A stretch of 64,000 nucleotides of DNA, from contig AP026123.1 in assembly GCA_030295235.1 (NCBI GenBank), forward strand, positions 1,488,001-1,552,000, written 5' to 3'. The notes under the pieces were generated by a model. The model was not told where the DNA came from and ran no database searches. It worked only from the letters and a program-made list of their open reading frames with translations. The translations under genes and the position numbers were made by a program. Below are positions 1 through 10,762 of this stretch, one piece after another (position 1 is the first letter of the stretch; the number at the start of each line of letters is the position of its first letter). The stretch comes from Fistulifera solaris (Eukaryota; Bacillariophyta; Bacillariophyceae; Naviculales; Stauroneidaceae).

Positions 1-1727
1 GAACTTAGCAGTAAGCGCTAGTATTTGGGAGCTGGAGAACCTCTGGAATTTAAAAGCTTTAAACGATTCTTCCCTAGCTGTTATTCCTACTTCAACATTA
101 GGTGTCGTTGCTTCAATGGTCATCATCCGTCACTACGAGAAAAGCATGATTTGAAACATGAAGACGATCTTGAATATTGAAGCAGTACTAGTGATTCCGG
201 TCATCAAAACGATCGACTACCAGGGCCCAATGATCCCGCGCGGTGGACTTCCATGTACATAGGTTCACATCTTGAGCCTCTGATCGCTCATCGATACTTT
301 ACTATGCGGGGAGGCCATTTTAATCGCTCCCAACTGCGTCGATCATCCTTTGTAGTTGTCAGGTCTCTCTGTGTCGAGCAAGATCAATCGACACCTCGTT
401 AGAACAACGTACTTTCAATTCTACAGGCAGTCCATTCCGTTTTCCGTTTGATTCGCTGGGTAGAGATCGTTTGGGTGGCGCCTTTTTGCCATTCGGTAGT
501 TGTAGAACAAACCCATCAATCCTAGTTCAGCACATTAAGACAACCGTTGGCATAGAACACAAGCTTGAACTGCCGTCTCGCGAGGCCCAATTATCCTTCG
601 TCTCGCACTTCAACAACTTAACGCCTCTCGTCGAAGTAAGAATAAATAAATAACTTTGATGTTATATTTTAAGTCCTATCCACGTTATAGGTGGTTACTT
701 ATTTCATTAATCCGCTAGAACTGATTCAGACTGGTTGCCTCAAGAGACATCCGCTGGCTGACCGGGAACCACCCCCAAGATTCTCATCTACGGCGCGGAG
801 CGCACCAAGATCAAACCGACCCACTACCGTATCGAACCCAGCCCCTCCACAAACGAACCTGGAGAGTAACCATCTGTGCTCGTTGGCTAGTGATTCGAGC
901 ACGAACAGCAAATGCGACAAAGATTAATCCGACGAACTAATCTCCTGCTAACTTATCGTCAAGCTATATAGGCATGCTGGTTAGTTATTTAAAATTGAGC
1001 CACGCCCCGATGGCGACCGTAATGTATATCAACGGTCTCTCTGTCGAGGCGAGGGGCGTCGACAAATGACATAAAAAACAAGAAGAAGACGACAGGGGGC
1101 GCTTTTTACGTCCCGTAGCGCAAACATAGTATGTTATCTACTATGTGTGATAATATTGTTACAAAGACTACCAAGGACTGGAGGATTATCCTTCCAGAAG
1201 TCGACGATTTCTTCACATGTTATTGCAGAAAAGAATGGGGCAAAAATCATGGGCAACCGCCTTGCATTTTTCGGCCAAAAAACACGGTTTGGATACACTA
1301 GCTACAAAAGTACAGTTTTATGTCATGTAATTATTTAGTGTACAGGTTGTTTTGGAGCGGTACTACTTTTGTTTTCATGTCGTAGTGTGATTAAAAAATG
1401 TCGTCGAGGGTGCACGGACAGACTGGACCCACATAAAGGATTCGTGACTAAAACTGATAGAAGCAAAGCATCCGGGACAGAAACCTTGTACGTAGAATTA
1501 CGTAGAAAATGTACTGGGCGCGGTTGGCTTATTTCTCCCACCGCAGCAGTAGCTCCGCGCTGGTTACGATGATCGATCGAAGCTTGATCATTCAATGAAT
1601 AAACATATTTTCTTTTGCATTGAAAAATCTCATAAATCATGGACTTCTCTTCAATTCCTCGTGCCATCGACAGCTTGCAGCGCCGGCAGCCACCGTTGGA
1701 TGCGGCGATCTTGAGACGGCCGAACAG
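1..1727. other. Intergenic, no supported gene
   Basis: I see no conserved protein, RNA gene or repeat here. Several open frames of 60-110 codons occur but are low-complexity, overlap on opposite strands and lack recognisable motifs. The 3' part presumably holds the promoter of the HEAT-repeat gene that follows. Confidence 0.5.
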
Positions 1728-3770
1728 ATGCGCAACGCGACCGACCCGGAGCTCGTGACGCGTGCGGCAGAACGTTTACTCGAAGATGCAACGCGATGGG
1801 AATCCTTAGCTGTTGGTTTGCTCGTAGCGACGGAACTTTTAACGCAAACGAAGAAAGGAGCTGTGTACATGGAAGGACCTCGTGTCCCTTCGACGGATAC
1901 CGCACCGATCTACACTCTCCCCGAACTCAGCGAGGAACAGCAAACGCAGCTTTGCAACACGTTGCACCGTATTTCGATGGAACATCTAGAGCACCCGGAA
2001 CCCCGTGTTCGTACCATGGTAGCCAAAGCGATTGCTGCCTATGTCGTCAAGAGCTCGTCGGAAGTTCGACAGGGATTGCATGCACGTCTCATAGGGTCGA
2101 TTCATCAGCACATTCAACAAGGACGAGACGATGCTGCTTCCAAATACAGTCGCAGTTCGACGGGAGCCTTGGATGATACGACGGGTTGGAGAGCTCTTGA
2201 AACGAACTGGCAGTGTCTGGCGTCTCAGATCAGCGCTATGGGCAGTGATTACTGGCGCGAATTCCCCTGCACGGATGATCTCCTCAGTGATGTGGAATAT
2301 TCCTGCGTGACTCATGTCAATCGCCATGTGCGTGCGGCGGGTATGGCCGTTCTAGAGCAAGGCGTCATTGCGGCTGCGGAGTACGATGACATTTTGCAAG
2401 GCCCGCTGCGAAAGACGATCAAAGCCGTCATCAAGACGGGCTTAGCGGATAACTGGTCCCAAGTCCGCATGGCGGCTAGTGTGTTATGTCGCGTGTTCTT
2501 GATCACTTTACAGAACAAAGGAGATACTTTGGACGACATCTTTCCCGTCTTGCTGCCGCGGATGTGTCTGAACCGCTTTTACCTCGCGCAAGGTGTCCGA
2601 TTGTACAGTCATGAAACCTGGAAACTAGTTTTCCCTACGCAAGGACTCGAGCTCGTGGTGCAATATTTGCCGGCGGTCGTGCGCTACTACGTTCAGATGT
2701 GCGATGCTGACAACCACGCAGTCCGTGAAGCCGCGTGTCAAGCCATTGCCGAACTGGCGGTGCGCCTGGGCAGTCATCCAGAACACCGAGAAGTTTTGGC
2801 GGATCATGTCTCTACTTTACTACAGGCGCTCATCATGTGTTTCCACGATGAGTCGTGGCCTGTACGCGATGAAGCTTGCATGGCCACGGGCACGTTGTGC
2901 AAATGCTTTCCGGAAGATTGCCGTCCTGAATTCAAGTTGCTGTGGGCGCGTTGGACGGAGCAGCTGACGGATCAGATTTGGTCCGTTCGTCGTGACGCTG
3001 CTGTTGCTTTGGGTGACGCATTAGATGCGTACGGTGACGAAGTGTGGAAGCTGTTGGAGAAAGACCTAATTCCCAAGATATTGCCCGCCGCGCGCGATCA
3101 GCCCGCAATGACGGCTGCTGAATACAAGGCCCATGTCAACGACATTGAAAAGCACACCGGAGCTCAGCTTTACAGCTGCGGTAGCCTGGCACCGAAATTG
3201 GGAAAGAATCGCAAAGACGGCGCGGGGCGCATTGGTTGTTCTAGTTGCGGTATCGATCGTCCCAAAGCGCCATGGGAGGCTACCGATGGGTGTATCTACT
3301 TGCTGAAAGAATTGTGCATCAAATCTGAAACCCACGCCGAGCTAAATGATAAAGTTCTGCTTCCACTTCTGACGGAACTTGCCGATGTGTGCCGTGTTCA
3401 GCATTTTCCGCAGTCTGATGAACTTCGCACGACTTTGTTCAAACAACTTCCGGAAATGGCTCACGCTTTAGGGAAGCAGCGCTTCAAAGGTTTGTATCTG
3501 GAGGTGTTCCAGGACCTCATGTTTCGTACGATTGAAAGTCGAAGTGCATCGGCACTTGCTCAGCATGCTGCTCGTCAATGCGCTCTCGAATTGGCGCATT
3601 TGATTGGCCCCGCAATCTTTCGTGCTCGACTCGCAGATGAGATGCAACAGCGCGCCTTCGATGAAATCATGCGTGAAGAGAAAAGTGGAGATGGCAAAAT
3701 GATGGATGACCCGGCTTTCTCGCCATTCGGACCTCCAGGGTTGATCGGTTCTGCCCCTTTTCCTCATTAA
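1728..3770 (+). CDS. HEAT/ARM-repeat protein, function unknown
   Basis: About 680 residues, mostly paired helices typical of an alpha-alpha superhelix. Repeat-like units are visible around VRTMVAKAIAAYVV, VREAACQAIAELAVRLG, WPVRDEACMATGTLCK and WSVRRDAAVALGDAL, where the arginine/alanine pattern of HEAT units recurs. Near residue 500 there is a small CxxC-bearing insert (GCSSCGIDRPKAPWEATDG) which is unusual for a pure HEAT scaffold and might bind metal. The open frame extends upstream to 1620, but that extension begins with TTG; the ATG at 1728 is the first methionine that opens a natural helical start (MRNATDPELV). Such proteins usually act as scaffolds; no partner can be named from sequence. 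An upstream coding exon cannot be excluded. Confidence 0.8.
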   Translation: MRNATDPELVTRAAERLLEDATRWESLAVGLLVATELLTQTKKGAVYMEGPRVPSTDTAPIYTLPELSEEQQTQLCNTLHRISMEHLEHPEPRVRTMVAKAIAAYVVKSSSEVRQGLHARLIGSIHQHIQQGRDDAASKYSRSSTGALDDTTGWRALETNWQCLASQISAMGSDYWREFPCTDDLLSDVEYSCVTHVNRHVRAAGMAVLEQGVIAAAEYDDILQGPLRKTIKAVIKTGLADNWSQVRMAASVLCRVFLITLQNKGDTLDDIFPVLLPRMCLNRFYLAQGVRLYSHETWKLVFPTQGLELVVQYLPAVVRYYVQMCDADNHAVREAACQAIAELAVRLGSHPEHREVLADHVSTLLQALIMCFHDESWPVRDEACMATGTLCKCFPEDCRPEFKLLWARWTEQLTDQIWSVRRDAAVALGDALDAYGDEVWKLLEKDLIPKILPAARDQPAMTAAEYKAHVNDIEKHTGAQLYSCGSLAPKLGKNRKDGAGRIGCSSCGIDRPKAPWEATDGCIYLLKELCIKSETHAELNDKVLLPLLTELADVCRVQHFPQSDELRTTLFKQLPEMAHALGKQRFKGLYLEVFQDLMFRTIESRSASALAQHAARQCALELAHLIGPAIFRARLADEMQQRAFDEIMREEKSGDGKMMDDPAFSPFGPPGLIGSAPFPH

Positions 3771-3948
3771 AAGTTAAAACTTACATAATATTATATTGTG
3801 AAAAATTTAAGACTCTATCGGCAATTATATATGTATAGAATGCTCACTTTCTGCCAGTCAAGCTTGTCGAAATACAAAATATCCGAGGAAAAATCCGCTG
3901 TCCTTGGAAGAACTACCAGGTGTGCTCGTGAAGCTTACAGCGCCACCA

Positions 3949-4359
3949 TTACTTAACACAGTTACTCGCATTTTTCTTTTGAAGAAAAGCCGGAAAGAAA
4001 GATGTAGCATTCTTCTGTGGGGGTAAAGACGCCTGTTTCGGTGGCTTAGGAGCTTGCTCTAAAGCTCGTTTCTCGTCTTCCTTGGGTGTCGTGGCTGGAT
4101 CCCCACGAACGATTTTCGACGACTCGTCTTCGTTCATCGCTGGAGTCTCATTCAAAGCCGGAAAGGTACCGAAAAATTCCCCTTGTCCACAACTTACGGA
4201 AGGCTGTCGAGCGCGGCGACTCGGAGTACTGGGCACGCTCGATGATCCGCCGAAGAACGCATTGCTTCGCTCATCTCCAGCATAAGTGAGACTTGCCGTC
4301 TTCACTCTGCGGCGTTCGCGCGTTGGGGTGCAAGGTGGTTTGTCCCTGGTGTTTTCCAT
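3949..4359 (-). CDS. Small proline/serine-rich protein, unrecognised
   Basis: 136 residues, starting at an ATG, with a basic N-terminus (CTPTRERRRVKTASLTYAGDE), several S/T-P sites (VPSTPSRRA, ALNETP, ATTPKED) and a lysine/proline-rich C-terminal half. It has no signal peptide or membrane segment and looks intrinsically disordered. The S/T-P motifs could be phosphorylation sites, but I recognise no family. The alternative is a chance open frame; the uninterrupted length and the biased yet non-repetitive composition mildly favour a real gene. Confidence 0.45.
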   Translation of the reverse strand: MENTRDKPPCTPTRERRRVKTASLTYAGDERSNAFFGGSSSVPSTPSRRARQPSVSCGQGEFFGTFPALNETPAMNEDESSKIVRGDPATTPKEDEKRALEQAPKPPKQASLPPQKNATSFFPAFLQKKNASNCVK

Positions 4360-4897
4360 AGCAAAGAAAGGTTGCTCTCACTTATGCGGCTGTAGTTGCT
4401 TGCTGAAGAAGATTTTGTGAAAAGATAGAAGATATAATAGAGAACTGGCGAAAGAGTGAGAAAAGAGTTCTCGCTTTTTTTGTGATTGATTCTTGACACA
4501 GGTTTCTTGGTTCTTGCATGACATTGTACACTTACTGCTACGGTACAAAGGATCGTATCTATTTGGAAAGATTCTTTGTTGACGCACCTCTTTATTTTGT
4601 TGATGTGAGAATAAAATAAAAAGTACTTCAATAGAAGCTAGGTGGGCGAAGAGGTCGGAGTGGCATTAACGTTCAAATACTTAGGACTTAAAGCCTACTT
4701 TTTATACTCCGCTTGTCCTACTATAGCCGCAACAGTATACGACTTTTATCGCGACTGGATTTCAGTCATGAGGAAGACATCATGCAGCCATTCAAACTCA
4801 TTCCAACCGTCCGTCACACAAGAAATTTGTCCTCGCAACATCCTCACCTCGAACAACATTAGATCGAGAAGCTTATTCATTATAATATTGAATCAGC

Positions 4898-5668
4898 ATG
4901 ACCAAATTCCGACCCTGCATAGATCTTCATCAGGGACAAGTGAAACAGATTGTTGGTAGCACGCTTACCACCGAAGCGACGGACCTGGCTACCAATTTTA
5001 GCACAAACAAGCCAGCATCGGAATATGCGGCTCTTTATGCCAAAGACCAACTGACCGGAGGTCACGTCATTATGTTAGGACCGGGAAATACAGAAGCAGC
5101 GCAGTCGGCATTGAAAGCTTATCCCAATCATTTGCAAATCGGAGGAGGCATTGATGAAACAAACTGTCAAGAATGGATCGATTTGGGAGCTTCTCACGTC
5201 ATTATTACCTCTGCAGTGTTCAAAGATGGAAAGGTATACTGGGAGAAACTAGAACGTATTGTTGATTCGATAGGTAAAGAAAGACTGGTGTTGGATCTTT
5301 CTTGTCGCAAAAAGGATGGGGTCTATTATGTCGTGACGGATAAATGGCAGAAATTTACGGATTATCCTGTGACACCCGACAATCTCAAGGACTTGGCTCA
5401 ATATTGTGATGAATTTTTGGTGCACGGAGTGGATGTGGAGGGAAAGCAATGTGGGATTTTGGAAGATTTGGTCGAACTGTTAGGAGAACACTCGCCAGTC
5501 CCTGTGACCTACGCTGGCGGCGTTCGAAGTGTTGAGGATTTAGATTTAGTGCAACGACTTGGCCAGGGTAAAGTCGACATTACTGTCGGAAGTGCTCTTG
5601 ATATATTCGGAGGATCATTTCCTTATGACGACGTTGTAAAATGGCACAAGGAGAGAAACGCAGAGTGA
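4898..5668 (+). CDS. HIS6: Phosphoribosylformimino-AICAR-phosphate isomerase (HisA/HIS6)
   Basis: 256 residues, the usual length of eukaryotic HIS6/HISN3. It is a TIM barrel that performs the Amadori isomerisation of ProFAR to PRFAR, the fourth step of histidine synthesis. Visible motifs are CIDLHQGQVKQIVG at the N-terminus (first catalytic Asp), LQIGGGID near residue 80, LVLDLSCRK and LVHGVDVEGKQCG in the middle (second catalytic Asp region) and PVTYAGGVRSVEDL near the C-terminus, which binds phosphate. The sequence resembles the fungal/plant subtype rather than bacterial HisA. No targeting peptide precedes this ATG in the same frame, so a cytosolic location is possible; a separate leader exon upstream was looked for and not found convincingly. 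Confidence 0.93.
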   Translation: MTKFRPCIDLHQGQVKQIVGSTLTTEATDLATNFSTNKPASEYAALYAKDQLTGGHVIMLGPGNTEAAQSALKAYPNHLQIGGGIDETNCQEWIDLGASHVIITSAVFKDGKVYWEKLERIVDSIGKERLVLDLSCRKKDGVYYVVTDKWQKFTDYPVTPDNLKDLAQYCDEFLVHGVDVEGKQCGILEDLVELLGEHSPVPVTYAGGVRSVEDLDLVQRLGQGKVDITVGSALDIFGGSFPYDDVVKWHKERNAE

Positions 5669-5817
5669 CAACCTTGGACGCGACGGTAAATTTTAATTAC
5701 TAGGTTCCACCCAGCTACGCCCAGAATAATCCCTGCCTTGCTATTAAACTTCGAATAAAATATGCTAGAGGTATTTCTCTTTTTTTCCTATTAGAGGCTG
5801 CTGTCGATTGTGATGAT

Positions 5818-6244
5818 TCACGGCTTGTTGCTTGCACTCTCGAGAGCCCTTTCTCTGGAAGCCGCCAGAAGCTGCTCTTGCTGGGCTCTATCTTCGACGG
5901 TAAAATTCGTCGAGCCTTTTCTTTTTCCTTTTTTCTGCCGGTGGCTTGGTATCAACCGCTTCGGTGGCTACTTCTATTAGATGCTGCAAACCCATTTCTT
6001 CCAGAGCCTGTTCCACGTGAGCTGTTTTCGCAATCAAACAATCTTCCGGTAACTGCAACTCACTTCCCAATCGCTCTAAGAAGCGCTCGTGGCACAAGAC
6101 AAGATATTGCAATGCCGCTGCGGTCACCTGGATGTCGCCGCTTTGTTCTAAGATCGATTCGACGCCACGACAAGACCAATTCAATCTTCCTGGAATGTTC
6201 GGAGCTTTTCGCTTTCGCAGTTTTAGACTCTTTGATCCGATCAT
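5818..6244 (-). CDS. Histone-fold protein (Dr1/NC2-beta or POLE3-like), frame broken
   Basis: From the ATG at 6244 the protein has a basic N-terminus (SLKLRKRKAPNIPGR) and then a histone-fold-like stretch: VTAAALQYLVLCHERFLERL (long central helix) and HVEQALEEMGLQHLIEVA. The second piece matches the last fold helix and following helix of Dr1, POLE3 and NF-YB proteins. The frame stops at 5888 inside a lysine-rich tail. Skipping one base of the six-T run at 5929-5934 opens a continuation ending at 5818 with EDRAQQEQLLAASRERALE, very like the glutamine-rich tail of Dr1. The family is inferred; a DNA-polymerase-epsilon or CHRAC subunit is the main alternative. The break is probably a sequencing indel. 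Confidence 0.6.
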
Positions 6245-6669
6245 GTTATTATTGAATGACACAGACACCGTTTGAACAATTACACGTTAAGAAAAAGAAT
6301 AAATATGGAGAAGATACGCATCAGAAGCAACAACCCGCCCTCGTCCTCGTCTCATTGCGTTTCACGTTTCGTCCGCCATTTGTCGGGGTTCGTGACTCAA
6401 CATGATTTCGAGTCGGGAGTTGAGGTCAGAATTCCATTTTTTAACTGTCAGAATTGTACTCTTTGAATGAGATTGCGCTGGCATTTATGTCGCTCGTTCG
6501 GAAGAACGAACGCTCGTCCCGTTTTTTCACTCCGTCGCATTTGCTGCGTTTATTATTTTGTAATAATGCAGACCGGTGAAGGCAAAAAGTGATAATCCAT
6601 CAATTCGGAATTTATTGTTGAGCAACAAGCTTTCTATCGACGCAAGGCTCTACATTCGATCGATCGAGA

Positions 6670-8686
6670 ATGTCAAATTTCGCCTACCCGCACATGCGGG
6701 CGGCGGAAGTCAACCACAATGGTCCTCGGTCGAAGTGTGATCAAGTCATTTATGAAGCGATCGCCAAGGCCTGCGAGATTGTCGTATCAAGTCGGGTAAC
6801 GCACGCGAGTGATGCGGGGAGCAGTCGCTTCAATCTGCATATTCCGGAAATCAGTCAAGTGCGATCGATTTTGCAGGCCTGGCGGCTGACGCTTCATGTA
6901 CCGATTCGTCTGGATGTTTATTATCAGCACGAAGGGGATCGGCGCGAATTGCTGGAACGGTGGTGTTTAGAATACAAGCCTACTTCGACCGAGCATTTTA
7001 TTCAGACCGAAGGAGTCGTCACTCAGGATCCTATCGTGCAACTGAGGCACGTTTGCAAACGAATTGTTTTATGGCTGCGAACTCTCTACTGCTGGACGAG
7101 ACTTTTGCCCGCGCAGGCATTGAACAAGAAAGGTGTCAAGTCACCGATTGGATTCTCCATTTACGTTAACTCGGAGAGAAAAGATGATATCACGGATTTA
7201 ACCCAAAATCAGGGCTTCCGATGGCAACGGCAGCCATCGTCAGTTGTTTCCCCCTTACGGCGAACTCGAATGGAAAGTCATTTACAGCTCTTCCGTCTCC
7301 CGGTTAGTAGCACTGCAAAAACCAACCAAATCCGTTGCTATATCGATTCCGGTCTCAAATACTCCCAGTCAGTCGGAATCAGATGGAAGGCAGATGATTC
7401 GACATTCTGCACCATCTCATTTCGCGACGATGCGAGCTAAGAGCTTCAACAGCTCGAACGATCATCATCTTACAAGACCAAGACTCATCAATGATCAGCA
7501 AAACACATACGATCCCTCTTCTTTCGTTCGTCCCGTGCACCATTCTACTACGGCGGCTGGATTTTCCCCGCACGGCGTATTGAAACGGCGTCATACCTCG
7601 GTTGGCCAAGAGAGTGCTCCTACGGTTGAAACAGGGAACCCTCAGGCCCCCGAGCGCATTCTCTCGGGTCTGTCTTTGGCGATGATGCCTTTGAATCAAG
7701 ACGACGATGATGACGATGACGAAAGCTTTAATATTCCAAGTGACGAACCAGAGCTGCCGTCCGATGCGGTAATTCGGCGACATGCGGCGTTGCATCAAGT
7801 TCCGTTGCACGTTCTGGAGCAACAACAGTCACATCATCACCCTGTACCTGCTTCACGGGAGTATGGCTACGGCTACAACAATCATATCGCGTGGCAAACC
7901 ATTCAACCTTCCATCTCAAAGCCAGTCGTCGGTCGCTCCTTTTCCGATCTGAGCGACAACAACAATACCTACAGTAAGACGCCAACTTATAGCTCGTCAT
8001 TCCTGGGAAGCACTCGGCCTTCCGCTGCATTTTTGGGTGCTACACCGCCAACTATTTCAAGCTTTCCGCGCCCTGGATCGACCATGATGACGCCTCCCTT
8101 CAAACCACGGCCGATGGGTTTTGTGCATGAACCGTTAAACGTCTCTTCGCTTATTCCTCCTCAAACCGGTGCCGCGCACAGCGTTGAGAACAAGTCTGGT
8201 CCTTTGCAACCGCAGACCTCGCTTGATCTGTTGCATTCGAGTCCATTTCAGCAACAAGCGCAACTCACGTCGTTGGTATCGTCATTTGCGGCATTCGCCG
8301 ATGGGACGGGTCTAAATTCATCGTTGGTGGATCGAACTCTGTGGAATAGTGGAGCACCGTCGCGCAGCCAGAGGGAAGACGACGAATTTTACGAAGAAGA
8401 TATTCCCTTTGCAGTCGAAGAAGATACGGTCAGCGCAACAATGAATCAAAGTCCTGGCTCGTCCCTCATGTACGCTTCATCTGCAGTTGCATCCTTTGCT
8501 CAGAAATGTACGGCGAGCCAAAGACTGAGCATTTTTGAGAGTGATGCGGCCGCTGATGTCGCAACCCCTCTGACGGACAATGTGGCCGACAAGCTGTCAG
8601 AGTTTCGGTCTTTTGATGCTTCGCTGCAGGCTTCAAGTAGATATGCAGGTGGCAATTCTTCAGCGGCTGTTTCCTTGCGAACATGA
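6670..8686 (+). CDS. ATG13: Autophagy protein ATG13
   Basis: The N-terminal third is the HORMA domain of ATG13, regulatory partner of the ATG1 kinase in autophagosome initiation. Visible are SKCDQVIYEAIAKACEIVV, SRFNLHIPEI, VPIRLDVYY, LLERWCLEY and VCKRIVLWLRTLYCWTRLLPAQ, all in the canonical order. The frame then changes: the first frame loses similarity after about 7165 and the second resumes with LFPPYGELEWKVIYSS, equivalent to the TPxGxLxxSVxYR strand that closes the domain. An intron of about 79 bases ending at the AG at 7242-7243 would join them in phase, although the donor GTTAAC near 7165 is weak; an indel is the alternative. The remaining roughly 450 residues are disordered, rich in Ser, Pro and Gln, with an acidic run near 7700, as expected for the regulatory tail. 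Confidence 0.9.
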
Positions 8687-9250
8687 TTTTTTCTGAGAAT
8701 GGTTTACGAATGATTTTATATAACTAGATGTATCTCAATACGCTTTGGTCGAAATCAGGATAGCATGATCATGCATGAATAAGTCTAGGTCAAACAAGAG
8801 GTAAACAAGAAACAAGACAGTGTGTCGCAATCTGCTTGTACAAGTGATAGTCTACTTTAATCGTTTCGTGTAAGCCTTAGAACCGTGATCGTGAAAACTA
8901 CTCGTGACTCATGACTTAGTGATAAGTGATGAACGTTGAACGCTGGCACGTGTTTATGTTCTACGAAAAACCTGTTATAGAAAAATGTACAAAAAGACGT
9001 ATCGGTTTCTTTTTTGTGCTTGCATTGCAGTACCGCGGTACATAAGCTTATGGTAAGAATTAAAATCAACGTTAAATAACCGTTACTGTGGATACTAAAA
9101 AATTAGCATTGACGCATCACATTCGGAATTCGGCCAAGAGGAAAATTATTACACTTTGGATACGAACTGGCCAACAACAAGGAGCGGAACATCGTTATTG
9201 CATCCACTTTCAGTGCGATTGAAAGAAGTGCTAAATTTGTGTTTTAAATC
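8687..9250. other. Intergenic, nothing recognised
   Basis: About 560 bases between ATG13 and the hydroxylase-like gene. I see no conserved frame, tRNA or repeat copy. It should contain the ATG13 3' end and the promoter of the following gene. Confidence 0.4.
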
Positions 9251-10184
9251 ATGAGGAGGCGCAAAACGACAAGTACGCCATCGTATCATGGCGATGAAAA
9301 GGACGAGATAAAATCGAAGGGCTCGGGTAGAGAGAGCCGCTTGGTTGTGTATGGCATTGCTATTTGCGTGTTGTATGTGCTTGCCCCCTCGGTCCACATA
9401 TCATGCGAGCATTACCTTTGCTTTTGAGTGGCAGAAAGCATGAGTTTTCCACCATTTTTCGTTATGACATACCATGGGCATGGGCAAAAGATGCGCACCG
9501 AGAAGTGTTTCCGGAAATGACCCCTACTTCCTTAGGTTCGAATTTCGACATTATCATTCAAGAGTACGATGCATACAGAAAGTTATATGGAGAAGCAACG
9601 AGTTTCGCTGATATTGACAAGAAGTATCAAGGTTTCAAAGACAAAGAGCCTTGGGGATCTCAGTTTTTGCGAGTTTATGGCGTAGACACGTGTTACGCAG
9701 ACTACTTTCCCAAAACAATGGAACTTTTCAATCATTGGGAGTATGAAGCTACTTCGATTATGATTTCCAGGCTTGCACCGGGTCAGACACTACCGGCGCA
9801 CCTTGGGCCTACCAAACTAGTCCTTCGCCATTTGATGGTATTGAAAGCGGACTTCGAACCCGAGCCTTCGGCCATCCATATTGGACCATGTTATACAAAA
9901 CCACAAAGCTGTGAACTAAAGAAGTACCCTTGGGAAAAGAAGGCCAGGAGCGTGTATTTGATGACTCTTTCTGGCACATGGCAGATAATCCCACACATAA
10001 GGAACGGATTGCACTGTTCACCGACGTGAAGCGTGAAATGAAAGGGTGGCGAGAGCAGCTGATTTACGATTTGATTATGTACGTCATCAGAGTCAGTACG
10101 TTTGAACCAAAGCATTCTATTGTGGAAAACACGAATCGTTTTTGCGAGGCTGCAAAACGCAAGCAATCGGGCCAATCAAGCTAG
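9251..10184 (+). CDS. Aspartyl/asparaginyl beta-hydroxylase-like dioxygenase, membrane-anchored
   Basis: The catalytic part reads through ATSIMISRLAPGQTLPAHLG (first metal-ligand His region), TKLVLRHLMVLKADFEP and, in another frame, ERVFDDSFWHMADN (second His, FDDSxxH motif), the core of the Fe(II)/2-oxoglutarate-dependent AspH family. An ATG at 9251 opens a basic N-terminus followed by a hydrophobic stretch (LVVYGIAICVLYVLAPSV), suggesting a type II membrane anchor. A GTATGT donor at 9373 and AG at 9433-9434 would join it in phase to the catalytic exon, a 62-base intron. Near 9930-9935 the frame must shift by one base (one T appears missing) to reach the FDDS motif. Likely substrates are Asp/Asn side chains of secretory proteins; this is family knowledge, not shown here. 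Confidence 0.75.
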
Positions 10185-10369
10185 GTTAAAGCGTATTTTT
10201 GAGTGAGTTCAATAATTGTAACGTGACAGTCATCACCAAAACTCTACGCTCAATTTATTGCCTTTGGATGTAGATATTACTTCTACAGGGATTTAATGTC
10301 AAGCTACCTGAAATCTAGAGAACACGGGTGGAGCATAGAAGGCTCGCGTTTACTAATTGGATCATGGAG

Positions 10370-10762
10370 TCATGGCGTGCCAACTTTTGTGCTATCCTTG
10401 ATCGAAATGACAACGTCGTCACTCATTCCCTTTAAAAGCATCTGACCTTGATAATCGATGACCCCTCGTTTCTTTGCCGATTTTAGTGTCCCTACAAGAG
10501 CTTCGTAATAATTTGCAACTTGGTCATCGTCAAACAATTCTCCGAACTTGACCTGCGGCGAACCAGGTTCACCTATGCGTTGAATGTCCTGCACGAGTTG
10601 TCTGATTTCCTCATTTATGCGTTCCTTGTTGATTGAATAAGGGAATATGTTGAAATGAAAGGGAAATCAGATACTGTAGGCCAAGGAACAAGTACGGTAA
10701 TAATACGCGGTTCTCCCTACCTCCTGTTCCTTAATGACTTCATTCGATGTGACAATAGGCAT
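10370..10762 (-). CDS. Costars domain protein (ABRACL family)
   Basis: The second exon encodes a whole costars domain: INEEIRQLVQDIQRIGEP, VKFGELFDDDQVANYYEALV, GTLKSAKKRGVIDYQGQMLL and DDVVISI. A 42-base first exon (10762-10721, MPIVTSNEVIKEQE) joins in phase 0 across a 96-base intron with donor GTAGGG at 10720 and acceptor AAG at 10626-10625. The predicted protein is about 98 residues, near the family norm for stand-alone costars proteins. Homologues influence actin dynamics and cell motility in Dictyostelium and animals; the role in a diatom is unknown. The tiny first exon would be missed by simple ORF calling. Confidence 0.88.

Noticed and set aside
471-927. Small plus-strand open frames
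   Set aside because: No motif, no conserved composition, and opposite-strand frames are equally open.
4642-4959. Leader exon for the HisA-type gene
   Set aside because: It lies in another frame from the enzyme and no convincing donor/acceptor pair was found; the ATG at 4898 already starts the conserved barrel.
6480-6530. Inverted repeat CGTTCGGAAGAACGAACG as an operator
   Set aside because: Short, single occurrence and not placed near a clear start site; too weak to list.
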